A stretch of DNA of 64,000 nt from Rhizophagus clarus (GCA_015698045.1 BLAL01000162.1:1054001-1118000), one strand, 5' to 3'; positions 10,245-24,019 are shown, counted from the stretch's first letter. Made by a program: numbers and translations. Notes: generated by a model not told the origin, from the sequence alone.

Positions 10245-13200
10245 ATGACAGACAATAATTTTGATTACGATTCCTTTGTACGCAATCCCCCTAACCCCAT
10301 AGACATTGATGACCTTACCTTGCAAGATTCTTTATTTTCTTCTAATTCTCCTTCGCTCTCCCCTTGTAATTCCTTTAATATTTCTTCTCTCAACATTAAC
10401 GGTCTTAAGATGTTTTCACAGAATAAGATCGAGTTATTAAATGATTTCTTTTCCCTCAAACACATCTCTTTTGGTGGTGTCGTTGACACTCACATACATC
10501 CTAAACAATTGCATTTTTTGTCTAAAAGACTTTCCAATTATACTGTTTTTTCCTCTGTTTTGGATACCTCCCAACATGTTCGTTCTTCCGGGGGTGTCTC
10601 CCTTTTTATTGAAAATTCTTTGGCTTCTCATGTTCACACTTATACTTCACTTTCATCACGATTGCTTTCTGTTGACCTTTACTTTAAAGGTAACATTAAG
10701 CTTCGAATTTTTGTTGTTTATGTCCCTCCTCCTTCCGATCAATCCCTGCGCGATGAAACTATCGACCTCCTCATTTCCGCCTTGTCGGATGCTAAACGCT
10801 TAGGTTTTCACCACGCAGTTTGTGGCGATTTTAATATGCACCTTGATCAATTCTACCCTGTATTTTTCAATCAGCCTCAAATCGCCTCCAAACGTATCCA
10901 TCGTCTTTTTAATTTTCTCTTATCAAATGGATATGTTGACTTTACCCCTGTTAACTTTTCTCCTACATCTTTGGGCACCTTTCATCGTGCGGATATTATT
11001 TCCCGCATTGATTATGTCTGGTCTTGTCCCCTTCTTAAACGTTTTTTACTCACCTCTGTCATTTTTGACGTACGTGACCTTAGTCTTTCTGATCATAATC
11101 CTGTTATTACTTATTATGATTCTTCCTTTTTATTTTCCTCCATCAAACCTGCACGTGCTCGGCAGCTTCAACGACGTTCTCGTCGTATATTTTCCTTTGA
11201 CTCAGTTACCCCCTCGCAATGGGAGGACTTTTCTGCTCATGTTGACAATCTGTGCAATATTTCTCCTGCTGTATTTGCTTCTTGGCACGTCAATCATATG
11301 TGTGAATATTTATACACCCACATTATTGCTGGTGCCAATGCTATCCTACCCGCACGAACTGTTGGTAATGACCATACCCCCAAAATCCCTAAAGATTTAG
11401 AAACCTTAATACAGCATTATCGCTTCCTTAATCGTATTCTTCACTCTGTTAGATTATTGCGTAAATACCCACATACCCTCTCTTCTTCCCATGACCGTAA
11501 ATGGTCTGGCCATTTGATCAGATTAAATAGTATATTTAATTTATATAAATCCATTTTTTCTTCCGTCCCTGTTTTACCTTCAACTTTACTTTCTTGTCGG
11601 ACGGATAATTTTAATTCTTTATATTGTACTCTTTCACGTGCCTCTTCTTTGTTAAGAGGCTTACATCTTTTGAAAGAAAAAGAATTTCAGGACTCTTCTA
11701 TTAAGGCTCATCTGGCGTCTCGCGACCAGAATTTTGATACTGACATTTCTTCGTTTATAAGCTCAGCGCTTTCTCGCTCACGTCGTCGCATCGTTTTGGA
11801 TCGTGTCTTTATTGATCATCCTACTGCTCCCCAATTATTGACGGATCCAAAGGACATTTCTGATGCTGTGGTTAAACATTTTCAAAATGCTGTTCCTATC
11901 AAATCCTCCCCACCTTCGAATATATCAGCTCTACCTGATCGATGGCGCTCTGCATATTCACCCATGGATTCCGTCTCTCCTGATATTTATAATTCTCTCT
12001 TGTCTCCCCCTTCCTTAGAGGAATGGCTCTCTACGGTTTCTTCCATGCCTAATGGCAAAGCTCCCGGACCTTCCATGATTACCTATGAAATGCTTAAACA
12101 TTTGGGACCTACCGCCAACTCTCTACTTCTGATATTAATCCATAAATGTTTTGCTACTGCTGACATTCCTGATCTCTGGCGGCAAGCTATAGTTTTTCCC
12201 ATCCCCAAGCTGCATGAATGGCGCTGCCAATTGAAAAATACCCATCCTATCACGCTTCTGGAGGTTATCCGGAAAGCCTTTGTCAAGCTTTTTTACAACC
12301 GATTGTCTACCGTTCTAGCTACTCATAATGTTCTTAAAGGTGGCAATTTTGCGGGGCTACCAGGAGGTACCTGCCGTGACCCAATCATCACCCTTGAGTC
12401 CATCATTCATGATGCCAATCATACCAATTCTCCTCTCTGGATTTTATCGCAAGACATCTCTAAAGCCTTTGACTCTGTCAATTTGACTATGTTGAAATTC
12501 GCTTTGGAACGCATTCGTCTACCTGCGACTGCTATCACGCTTATTTTATCTCTTTTTATGAACCGTTCAAATCGGGTGTTTACTGCTCATGGTGAGACCT
12601 CTTCCTACCGGGTTCGCATCGGTATAGACCAAGGCGAAGTGATTTCCCCGCTCTTATGGGTCATTTACATCGATCCTCTTTTGACTGTTTTGAAATCAGA
12701 GATGTTGGATCCTTATGTATTACGATCTCCAACATTATCTTCCGCTGATACGGTCTCTATTCCTGACATTTCTATCAACAATCTGGTCTTTATGGATGAT
12801 TCCACTCTTATTTCTTCATCGAAGGCTGGACTGGAACATATGTTATCAATTACAGAAGAATTCTATTCGTTGAACAATACTTCTGCCAACCATCAGAAAT
12901 ATGTCTTGATATCAAATTCATTGCCTTTAACCACCACATCCACTATTCTCCCTGTGGAATTTTACTTGTCTTTATCGTCTTTGAACGATATTTCTTCCAT
13001 CTCTGTTACCCCTCTTTCTATTACTTCTTCTTTTCGATTTTTAGGGGTATGGTTTAATATCAAAGGCTCTCGCGATTTTGTTAAAAAACAAATCGCCAGT
13101 GAATGTAATTCCTTTGCCGCCACTCTTCGTCCGGCCAAGCTCTCTGCTAAACAAGTGGTTTACCTATATAACTCGGTGCTCATTCCTAAACTCGAGTACC

Positions 13201-15881
13201 GCATGCAAGTTACCCACCTTTCCGCATCGGATTGTTATGCTGCTACACGATCCATACGCTCTCTCGTCAAGCATAAGGCTAACTTTTCCCGTTCTCTTCC
13301 CAACCCTATACTTTACCTTTCTCAAGCTTTGGGCTTGATTAATTTATCTTCTTATTTAATACAATGTCATGTTAATAATTTATTTTTGATGGCTAATTCT
13401 TCTACACCTTTTATTCAGCGTTTGTTTATTTATAGATTAATGTTGATACAGTTTAGGTTTTTGATTCCTGTTTCTCCTTTGCTGGTGGATGATTGGTCCT
13501 TATGGTCCAACATGAATATTTTTAAATGTGACTATATCGCGTGCACTATTGCCTCCATGGTTTCTACCCCCTTCCGTTTGCAACACGCTCAGTTCTCTTC
13601 TACGTTACCAGACCTTACTCTTCCTGGTCATACTCCTTTATATATGTGTATGAGCCCGCAGGTTTTTAAAGCTTGCCTCAAAGTCCTCCGGAAACGTCAC
13701 CTCTTTTATTTATCGCAATTAATCGCGCCGTCTGGCTCTCATCTCATCTCCTGGACTGCTTATCGCACTGCTTATATTGCCCAACTTGAGGATAAGCGTG
13801 GCCGTTCCCTACCTCATAAATGGTACCTGGACATCAAGGCCCATACGACCCTTCCCAACTCTCATGATCAGTTGTTAGAACAGTATGTACGCCCTCCTTC
13901 TGTCACTTCTTCTATTGTTCTGCTTTCCGGTGCCACTATAATGCAAAAGAATCGTCATTGGCTCGTCACGCTTGATGGCAACGGTGCTCCTCTCTTCGGC
14001 AAACAACTTAGCGTCCAACCCAAAAAAGATACCTGTGTGATCGTCCATTGGATATCTGACTGTCTCTCTTCTCCGGGTGATATTGTCCGCCTTCGTCCCT
14101 GTCCAGGCTGTGACGCACATGTTCCGTTTCCTTCGGCTAGTAAATATTCTGCCGTTCCGCCTCGCTGCACCTTCAAGATTTCTTTGTTGCGATCCATGAT
14201 TTTGCCTACAAATTGTGAACGCATTCATCAATCTACTCTGGAAGTCATTTCTCCTCATACTTGGGCTGATCTTAGTATCACAGTTATTCCTTATTATCGG
14301 CGTCTTGATCTTTTGCCAGATTTCTCCCTTTCTTCCTCTATAATTGCAGATGATCTCACTGTGTCTCCCTTTATAGATAATCAATTTTCATTTTCTTTAT
14401 CAGTTCCCTTCCCGTCAGGCTCTCACTATCGTTATTATACTGATGGTTCTCTGATTAACCTCGGAACACCTGAAGTCTCGATGGGCTGGTCTTGGGTCCA
14501 AATAATTCCAGACGCTGGATATTTTAACTCTGTTGCTACATATGCACACGGTACTATACGGAATTGGCCTTCCTCTACCAGAGCTGAAGCTGCTGCAATT
14601 TATGCTGCTTTAAGCGTCACTCCAGATGACTCTATTGTTACTATTTACACAGATTCCCAAGCTGCCATTGATGGTTTGCGGCTTTGTGCATCTTCCTCCT
14701 ACTCTAATAGTCGTCTGTTTTATAAAACTACTAACTTCGAGCTGTGGGCTTCTATTGAGCGACTTGTTCATTCCAAAAGTCTCGCGGTCTCTCCCGTCAA
14801 AGTCAAAGGTCATGATGGCAACTACTGGAACGAATTTGCTGATTCTCTTGCGAATTCTGCTCATCACTCTGATACGGCTCTTCTTTTGCCCGTGGACACT
14901 TACACTTCCTCGCATCCTGTCCGTCTGGTGTATGACAATGTGGTTTATGAGTCTAATCCCAGACGGCTCTTCAAGCTCCACTTCCAGGCCACCTTTTTGA
15001 AGGACCTTTTATCCCTCAACCGTTTTCAATTTGTATATTGCCTGTTTGACAAGGACGACTATGTAGTGGACTGGGATCTTACCTGGTTTACTCTTAATTA
15101 TTCCCTGGCTCATGATGCTTCCTTCCAGGCTTCTCATGCCGCAAGACATTACACCTTCAAGTTTAAACTCTTCCTTGATGACTTGCCTCTCCTGGAAAAG
15201 TTAAAAGTCACCCGTTCCGATCTCTATATTGATCTTCTTACATGCCGTTCGTGTCGTGATCGTATGGAGGACTTGATGCATTTAATCCTTTGCTCTAAAC
15301 GCCGATCTGTTATGCATCAGATATTGCAAACTTATCAAAACCACTTGTTCTCCAAGCTTCGTGAAGCTGGTGAAATGGCTAATCAGGATCCTACACCCTT
15401 ACTCAGGAGACTCTCTTCTCTTTCCTGTTGGACCATTTCTTCCTCTAACTGGTCCTCCTACGCGCTCATCCGGGGTTGTTTACCTACCATGTTTGTAGAC
15501 TTATTTGTTGATTTATCTATTCCCAGGACGTCTGCTATGAAGGTCGTAGCTGCGATACATAACAATTTCATCCAGAAGCTTAGGACACGCATCTGAAATC
15601 CGCGTACTTATGACAAGAGTAAATGGGAAAACGCGATGAACATTACCCTCAAATTGAAAACTACTCCTGGGCCATCTAATCTGCCTGCCACGTCGTATGT
15701 GCCTTTCTCCTCGTTACCTCCTCCGACCCATCTCGTGACTTCACGTGACTCCGAAGTTGATTGGATTAAGAATTCGATGATTCAAGGTTTGCCATGGTTC
15801 AAACATTTATCGGGTTTTATGGGTCGTCTAACGGTGCTACTTAATAACAGCTTTTGCAGGATGGGATGTCGATTTTTATAG
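10245..15881 (+). pseudogene. LINE ORF2 (copy 2), in-frame TGA 95 codons before the end
   Basis: Same architecture and codon count (1878) as copy 1: endonuclease (GDFNMHLD, SDHN), RT (QDISKAFDSV, FMDD), RNase H (TDGS, RAEAAA, TDSQAA, EFADS) and the CX2CX8HX3C finger. One TGA at 15594-15596 (TGG in copy 1) ends translation after residue 1783, downstream of every recognised domain, so a 1783-aa product could still be enzymatically complete. The 95 codons after the TGA are open in frame and well conserved. Copy 3 has TGA at the same codon, so it is unclear whether this is damage or a real end or readthrough site. Most differences from copy 1 are silent. Confidence 0.88.
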
Positions 15882-15901
15882 TGGGCGTGTTATCCGTTAT
15901 T
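15813..15901 (+). other. Conserved 89-nt block at the LINE 3' end (copy 2)
   Basis: Identical to 7396-7484 and 23951-24039. It covers the end of the ORF2 frame, the stop and the start of the 3' UTR. Confidence 0.7.
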
Positions 15902-16216
15902 TTGTTAGCATAGTTGCTTCTACTTTGGTTGGAATATATCAAGGGGGAAGATCTAGGGAAATTTAGTGTAATGCGATTATTCTTTTAGTTTAATTTTATT
16001 ACTTTATTTTTACTTAGGAGACTATATAGTTTTGTTTTTAGTTAGTGTTATTTTCTTTTGTTTCTTTTTATTTTATGTAAATTGTATCGAGTTAATAATG
16101 ATTAATAAAGATAAAGGCTGCTATGCCGCGTTTGCCTTGAATTTAAATTCTGATCACTCTGTCCATTTTTTCTCAAGACAAACTTATCATATAAACTTAT
16201 AGTTTTCCTATCTAAA
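15882..16216 (+). other. Copy 2 3' UTR and tail, then 5' UTR of copy 3
   Basis: No gene. Positions 15918-16150 are a third unit of the 233-bp tail with AATAAA and the terminal palindrome. From 16151 the sequence reads as the 5' UTR of copy 3, which lacks about 26 nt present at the start of copy 2's 5' UTR before the shared GATCACTCTGTCC. Confidence 0.85.
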
Positions 16217-18341
16217 ATGTCGTCCCGCAACTCCCAAAATGTTGCTAGACGAGGCAGCGGTCTCCCTAATACTAATAGTAGAAGGGCCCACCGCCATAAT
16301 AAAAGAAATAATAATAATAACTCTGACAACTCCAGCTCTGACGGTGAAGGCGCCGCTTAGCAAAAACGTACTAGAACTCACTCCGAAAATACTATGGATG
16401 AAGACTACGTCGCCGATACAGTGGCTGATGTTGGAGCAGATGGTCTCTCTTCTCCTCCCAAAGAAAATAATACTGCTTCAACTTCTCTCTCCTCTCCTCC
16501 GAATAGTGCTGCGGCCTCCTCCTCTGCGCCCAACCAAGACGCGTCTAATGGCCTCAACGCGTCTATGCACGCCAGAACAACGACTTCTGCATCCCCCCCT
16601 AACACGTCGCCCGATAAGGCTACGGCTGATGATTCTCCGGTTGATCAAATACCTATCCTGTCTCCCACCTTTTCCTTCAATAGAAATGATTACCAAGCTG
16701 CGGCCGCCCCTAACTCGGCCCCTGAAACTCTAAAAAACTTTCCTACGAATAAGGCATTAATCGATGCAGTTAACAATACCTTTCTGGAAATGTATGAATC
16801 GTACACTGGTAAAGCGCGTATGGCTGGTTCTGGTGAATCAAAATGCCTCGTTATTCACTTCCAAACTATGGAGGCACGTGATGCTTGTGTTGGTGCAGCC
16901 CACCAGCAGTTCCCTGACCTTGTATTCCATGCACACGATCCCAGGCAGCTCCAGAGTAATGAAGATCTCTGAGCCATTCAAGTCACTGACATCCCTTTCT
17001 TTCTCACCAAGGAAAATGTCATATCTTACTTCAAGAAATTTGGTAACATCGCATCCTGTTGAGTTTACTCCAGGAAAAATGCCAAAGTTCAGCAAGCTCG
17101 AATTGTATATGACTCTGCATAATCAATCGCCCGGTTTGATTCCCAATGGGCGGTATATTGTTTTTCAACCTGCCTAAGAGTTACCCTGTGTCACTACACG
17201 GTGGATCAGAAATCTTCTCGTCGCGCATTTGTCGCCACCTTCACTCAGTTGCCCCTTAATACTAAGGACATCGATTTAGCCCCCCCTTATCAGAGAACTT
17301 GGTGCTAAAGCTGTTAACGTCCCCCTATCTCTCAATTCCTATAAACCCAAAAGATGGGCCTATATCACCTTCCCTTCCCAGGAACTTATGGATGCCGCTA
17401 TGGAACAACTCATCGGCTATCAAGGTCACACTCTACAATGGAATCTTCCTGACGACACCAACAAACTTTGCCATCGCTGTGGTAAACTCAGGTGTGCTCC
17501 TAATCAATGCCCGCTTCGACAACAATGGGGCAGAACCCGCGATCGAAACTCTGTGACTGCACTCAAAGAACGCTTTCACGTTGAACAGCCCTCTCGACCC
17601 AATAATAATTTGCGCTCACGTTCTCACTCGTGTTCGCGCTCTAAGGGCCCTGATCACTCTCGACCCTCCCACACCCAACAACCTTCTTCTGCTCAAACCA
17701 AAGTTAACACCCCCCACATTCAACGTAACCACTCCAAATCCAATGAAAAGCGTGACCGTTCAGTCTCATTTTCTTCTGCCTTGCGCACTCCTCCTCTTTC
17801 TACAGCGCACAATAAGCCTCCTTCTTTATCCCAACAGGATGCCTGTGAAATTTTGTCTTTGCTAAAGGCTTTACAGCAAGACATGGCTGACGTACGCGAC
17901 CGCATCACTGCGCTTGAACTAAATGACCAACGTATGACTCGAATTGAGCATCATATTGGTCTCCAACCTTTATCCTCCGTACCCAACAACACGCAATCTT
18001 CTGACATGAACATCGATCAGCCAAACGTCTCTGAATCCTCTGCTATGCTTGATTCTCTTCATGTCATTCCATCCTCACGACCTCTCAACCCACTTTTACC
18101 TGATTTCGTCCCTTCGACGTCTCATGTAGCTCCCGTTAGCACTTCATCCTCAGCTGTTATTACGCCTTCTGCTCCTATCCCCTCCCCAAAACATGCTAGT
18201 GCCAAAATTCAGGCTATCAATGAAAAGCATACAGCCATTGAAAGTAAAATGGACATGCTCGTAGCCTCTATTAGCGGCTTTATTGGATCAATTAACACCT
18301 CTACTACCTCGAACTCGGCTAATACAGCCAGTTCCAAATAA
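16217..18341 (+). pseudogene. LINE ORF1 (copy 3), multiply broken
   Basis: ORF1 relic starting at ATG 16217 (MSSRNSQNVARRG). Stops lie at 16358 (TAG), 16970 (TGA, CGA in copy 1), 17060 (TGA, CGA in copy 1) and 17120 (TAA). A +1 shift sits in a seven-C run at 17280-17286, after which the frame is open to the natural stop. The four-cysteine knuckle (CHRCGKLRCAPNQC), the coiled coil (ALQQDMADVRDRITALEL) and the C-terminal helix survive. The RS-rich region is weaker than in copies 1 and 2. It cannot be translated as one protein. Confidence 0.9.
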
Positions 18342-18388
18342 TTGTTCCCCCTCTCTTATCTTCCCGTCTATTTTATCATAGTGTTTTA

Positions 18389-21300
18389 ATGACGGACAAT
18401 AATTTTAATTATGACTCTTTCGTTCGTAACCCTCCTAACCCTGTAGATGTAGAAAATCTTTCTTTACAAGACTCTTTATTTTCTTCTATTTCCTTACCCC
18501 CTCCCCTTTCCAATTCTTTTAATATTTCTTCACTTAATATTAATGGTTTAAAAACGCTTTCTCACAACAAAATTGAACTTTTAAATAACTTCTTTTCCCT
18601 TAAACACGTCTCCCTAGGTGGTGTCGTTGACACCCATTTACACCCAAGCAAATGCAATTTTTATCAAAGCGTCTCTCTAATTATACTGTTTTTTCTTCTT
18701 CCTTGGATACCTATCAACACATCCGCTCTTCCGGCGGTGTTTCGTTGTTCATTGAAAATTCCTTGGCTCCTCACGTCCACACATACATTTCCCATTCATC
18801 ACGCCTGCTTTCTGTTGACTTGTATTTCAAAGGCAATATTAAGCTGCGTATTTTTGTAGTCTACATACCCCCTACCTCAGATCAAGCTTTACGCGACTCC
18901 ACTATAGACTTGCTTATCCATGCCCTCTCGGACACTAAGCGCTTAGGCTTTCATCATGCTATCTGTGGGGATTTTAATATGCATTTAGATCAATTTTACC
19001 CCATTTTTTTCAATCAATCCCAAATTGCCTCCAAACGTATCCACAGACTCTTTAATTTCCTTTTGAACAATGGTTACGTGGACTTTACTCCCGTCAATTT
19101 TTCTGACTCTCTGGGCACTTTTCATCGTGCCGACACCATTACTCGCATAGACTATATTTGGTCGTGCCCTCTTTTAAAATCCTTTTTGCTAACTTCTATC
19201 ATTTTTGATGCCTGTGATAGTTCACTATCAGATCACAATCCTGTCATCACTTATTTTGACTCCTCCCTCCTACGCTCTTCTATCAAATTGGCCTGTGCTC
19301 ATCAACTCAAAAGACGCACACGCCGTATTTTTCTTTTGGACTCTGTTTCTCCGGCTCTGTGGGATGACTTCTCGGCCCATATAGATGCTGCTTGTAATGT
19401 ACCCCCCACTACCTTTGCCTCTTGGCATATCAACCGGATGTGTGAATATTTGCACTCCTCTATCATTGCTGGAGCAACGGCGGTATTACCCTCACGCACG
19501 ATCGGAAATGATCATACCCCAAAATTTCCTAAGGATCTGGAAACTCTCATACAACACTATCGTTTCCTTAATCAGGTTCTTCATTCTATTAGACTTTTGC
19601 GAAAATATCCGCATTCCTTTTCTTTCTCACATGACCGAAAATGGTCTATTTACCTCATTCGTTTGGGAAATATATTTCGCCTTTATAAATCTTGTTTTTC
19701 TACTATTCCCGTCTTATCCACTACTTTATCTTCCTGTCGGGCAGACAATTTCAAACATGTTTTTGATATTTTGTCTCATTCTTCGTCTTTATTAAGAGGT
19801 TTACACCTTCTGAAAGAAAAAGAATATCAAGACCTTTCTATCAAATCTTACATTGAGAAGCGTGATCTCAATTTTGACACTGACATTTCTTCTTTCATTA
19901 ATTCAGCGCTCTCTCGTTCCTGGCGAAGGATCGTATTAGACTGTGTTTTTATTGACCATCCTACCGCTCCTCGCCTATTGACAGACCCTTTAGATATTTC
20001 TGATGCTGTGGTCACTCATTTCCAGAACGCAGTTCCCGTTAAATCTACCCCGCCTCTACACCTATTTGCTTTACCCGATAGATGGCGATCTGAGTATTCA
20101 CCCATGGATTCAGTTTCACCTATGATCTATGACTCTCTTTTATTTCCCCCTTCCTTGGAAGAATAGTTAAGCACAATTTCCTCTATGCCCAACGGCAAAG
20201 CCCCAGGCCCCTCCATGATTACTTATGAAATGCTTAAACACCTTGGCCCTACCGCCAACACTCTACTTTTAATTTTAATCTATAAATGCTTTGCTTCCGC
20301 TGACATTTCAGATCTATGGCGTCAAGCTATGGTTTTTCCTATTCCTAAACCACATGAATGGCGATGCCAATTACAAAATACTCGGCCCATCACGCTTTTG
20401 GAAGTTATATGGAAATCCTTTGTCAAACTCTTTTACAACCGCCTATCTTCCATCCTCGCTGCTCATAATGTTCTCACTGGTGGTAATTTTGCTGGCCTAT
20501 CTGGAGGAACTTGCCGTGATCCCATAATCACTTTAGAGTCAATTATTCACGATGCTAATTGCACCAAATCCCCTTTGTGGATCCTTTCTTAGGATATTTC
20601 TAAAGCGTTCGACTCTGTTCATCTTACTATGTTGAAATTTGCTCTGGAACGCATTCGCTTGCCCGCTTCTTCCATCAAACTTATTTTGTCACTTTTTATG
20701 AATCGCTCTAATCGTGTTTTTACTGCTCATGGTGATACTCCTTCTTACCAGGTCCGCATTGGTATTGATCAAGGCGAGGTGATTTCTCCGCTTCTCTGGA
20801 TCATATATATCGATCCCCTCTTGTCTGTACTAAAGAAAGAGATGTTGGATCCTTATATTTTACAGTCTCCATCACTTCTTTCAACGTCTCCTGCTGAGAC
20901 ATCCACCCTTTTGATTAACAACCTGGTCTTTATGGATGATTCTACCCTGATCTCTTCGTTTAAAGCTGGTTTGGAACATATACTATCCATCACGGAAGAA
21001 TTTTATGCACTAAACAACACTTCTGCTAATCACCACAAATACGTTTTGATATCTAACTCTCTACCCCTCACCACCACTTCTGATATCTCCCCTGTGGAGT
21101 TTAATTTATCTTTATCCTCTTTAAATAGTATTTCTTCTATTTCAGTTATCCCCATCTCTATTACTTCTTCTTTTCAGTTTTTAGGGGTTTGGTTAAACAT
21201 TAAAGGCTTTAGGGATTTTGTCAAAAGACAAATTGCTAATGAATGCAATTCCTTCGCCGCTACTCTCCGCCTGGCTAAACTCACAGCCAAGCAGGTCGTT

Positions 21301-24019
21301 TACCTTTACAATACGGTGCTCATCCCTAAGCTAGAATATCATATGCAAGTCACTCACCTTTCGGATAAGGACTGTTATATTGCTACAAGACTCGTCCGCT
21401 CGCTGGTCAAGCAGAAGGCTAACTTTTCTCGAGCGCTTCCCAATTCTATTTTATATCTTTCCCAAGCTTTGGGCTTGATCAATTTGTCTTTCCATTTGAT
21501 TCAATGTCATGTTAATAATTTGTTTTTAATGGCTAATTCTACTACTTCTTTTATTCAACGTTTATTTATTTATAGATTAATGTTGATTCAATTTCAATTT
21601 TTGATTCCTGTTTCTCCCTTGATGGCGGCTGATTGGTCTTTATGGTCCAATATGAATGCTTTTAAATGTGATTATATCGCCTGCACTCTTGCTTCCATGG
21701 TCTCCACCCCCTTCCGGCTGCAATATGCTAATACCACTTCACTTTGTCTGGACCTTACTCTACCTGGCCATACTCCTTTATATTCATGTATGAGTCCTAA
21801 AACATTCAAGGCTTGCCTTAAGGTTCTCCGAAGACGTCATTTGTACTATCTCTCACAATTGATCATGCCCACTGGCACCCATCTTGTTTCCTGGTCCGCT
21901 TATCAGACTGCTTATATTGCTTTATTGGCTGACAAACGTGGTCGTTCTCTCCCACATAAATGGTACTTGGATATTCAGGCTACTACCACCATCCCCGACT
22001 CGCACGATCATTTATACGATCGTTACGTGTATTCTCATGCGGAAGTTCCTGTTGTTTCTTTAGTTCCTGGTGTTACTACTAATTAAAAGAATAGGCATTG
22101 GCTTGTTACACTAGATGGCAACGCTGCTCCTCTCTTCGGTAAACAGCTTACTGTGCAGCCTAAGAAAGACACTTGTATAATTGTTCATTGGACATCTGAC
22201 TGCCTTTCCTCTCCTGGTGATGTTATTCGTCTTCACCCATGCCCAGGTTGTGATGCTCATGTTCCCTTCCCAGCTGCTAATAAGTACACCACTGTCACAC
22301 CAAGGTGTACTTTTACGGTCTCCCTTTTAAGATCTTTGATTCTTCCTACTCATAATGAGCGCATTAGGATAAATACTACGGAAGTAGTTTCCCCCTACTC
22401 CTGGGCAGATCTTTGTACCATGGTGGTTTCATACTATGCGCGTTTATTTATTCCCCTGATTTTTCTTCTTTCTTCCTCGCGGTGAATGGTGATACGGCAA
22501 ATCCTCCACCTTTATGCGGCTCGTCCAGCCTTCCTTCTCCTGTTGTCCTTCCACCAGGTTCTCATTATCAGTACTATACCGATGGTTCTCTTATCAACCT
22601 AGGTTTACCTGAGGTCTCGATGGGTTGGTCTTGGTCCAGATTATTCATGATGCTGGTTATTTAAACTCTGTTGCTTCTTATGCACATGGCACTATCCGCA
22701 ATTGGCCTTCCTCCACTAGAGCTGAAATCGCTGCGGTTTTTGCTGCTCTAAGCGTCACTCCCAAAGATTCTGTTGTTTCCTTGTACACGGATTCTCAAGC
22801 CGCGATAGATGGTTTGCGCTCTTGTGCTTCCTCTACCTATACTAACAGTCGTTTCTATTACAAAACCACCAATTTTAAACTTTAAGCCTCTATAGAATGT
22901 TGTATTCGTGAGAAGCGACTGTCTGTTCTTCCCGTTAAAGTCAAAGGTTACGATGGCAATTATTGGAATGATTTTGCCAACTCTCTTGCTAACTCTGCGC
23001 ATCAGTCAGATGATGCTTTTCCCCTTCCTGAGGCCATCATCACCTCTTCACACAACGTCCGCCTGGTTTACGATGACATTGTTTGTGAATCCAATCCTAG
23101 GCGCCTCTTTAAGGTTTATTACCAGGCTACTTATATGAGGGACCTTTTGTCACTCAAACGCTTTCAGTTTACTTTTTGTTTGATTGATCGGAATGATTAT
23201 ATCGTTGACTGGGATCTTACCTGGTTCACCCTTAACTACTCTCCATCTCACAACGCTTCCTTCCAAGCTCACCACGCTTCAAGACATTACACTTTCAAAT
23301 TTAAGCTTTTCCTTGATGATTTGCCTCTCCTGGAGAAGTTGAAGATTACACGTCCAGATCTTTATATAGATCTTTTAACGTGTCGCTCCTGCTGCCTTCG
23401 CAAAGAAGACCTGATGCATCTCATTCTCTGCTCTAAATGACGTACCGCTATGCATCAGATTTTTCAATCCTATCAGAATCATTTGTTCTCCAAGCTTCGT
23501 GAAGCTGGTGAATTGGCAGATGTAGACTCCACTCCAATGATCAGGAAGCTTTCTTCTCTTTCTTGCTGGTCTATCTCCTCTTCTAATTGGTCCTCGTATG
23601 CTCTTATTCGGGGTTGTTTGCCCAAACTTTTTATTGATTTATTCGAAGAATTATCCATTCTTAGGCAGTCTGCTATGAAGGTTGTAGCTGCGATTCACAA
23701 CAATTTTATTCAGAAACTTAGAAGACGCATCTGAAATCTGCGTACCTATGACAAAAGTAGATGGGAAGATGCGATGCACATTACTCTTAAATTAAAAACC
23801 ACTCCTCGGCCTTCTAATTTGCCTGCTTCCACGTATGTGCCTTTCTTCTCATTACCTCCTCCGACCCATCTCGTGACTTCACGTGACTCTGGAACTGATT
23901 GGATTAAGAACTCGATGCTCCAGGGATTACCATGGTATAATCACTTGTCAGGTTTTATGGGTCGTCTAACGGTGCTACTTAATAACAGCTTTTGCAGGAT
24001 GGGATGTCGATTTTTATAG
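18389..24019 (+). pseudogene. LINE ORF2 (copy 3), multiply broken
   Basis: ORF2 relic from ATG 18389. A 1-nt deletion near 18648 breaks the endonuclease. In-frame stops follow at 20164 (TAG for TGG), 20590 (TAG for CAG, inside RT motif A), 22084 (TAA for CAA), 22883 (TAA for TGG), 23438 (TGA for CGA) and 23732 (TGA, shared with copy 2). Frameshifts lie near 22440 and 22632. RT motif C FMDD, the RNase H motifs TDGS, RAEIAA and TDSQAA, and the cysteine cluster CPGCDAH are still readable. The last RNase H acidic residue is Asn (FANSLA for FADSLA). The pattern is long purifying selection followed by decay. Confidence 0.92.

Larger units (their letters stand above)
7967..16150 (+). mobile_element. 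LINE copy 2, complete (8.2 kb), one stop in each ORF
   Basis: The only copy with both ends in the window. It begins directly after the palindromic end of the preceding tail, has a 102-nt 5' UTR (7967-8068), ORF1, a 49-nt gap, ORF2 of the same codon length as in copy 1, and a 3' region with AATAAA at 16104-16109 ending in GAATTTAAATTC (16139-16150). The 5' UTR shares GATCACTCTGTCC with copy 3. No target-site duplication can be assigned because both flanks are LINE sequence. Confidence 0.93.
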
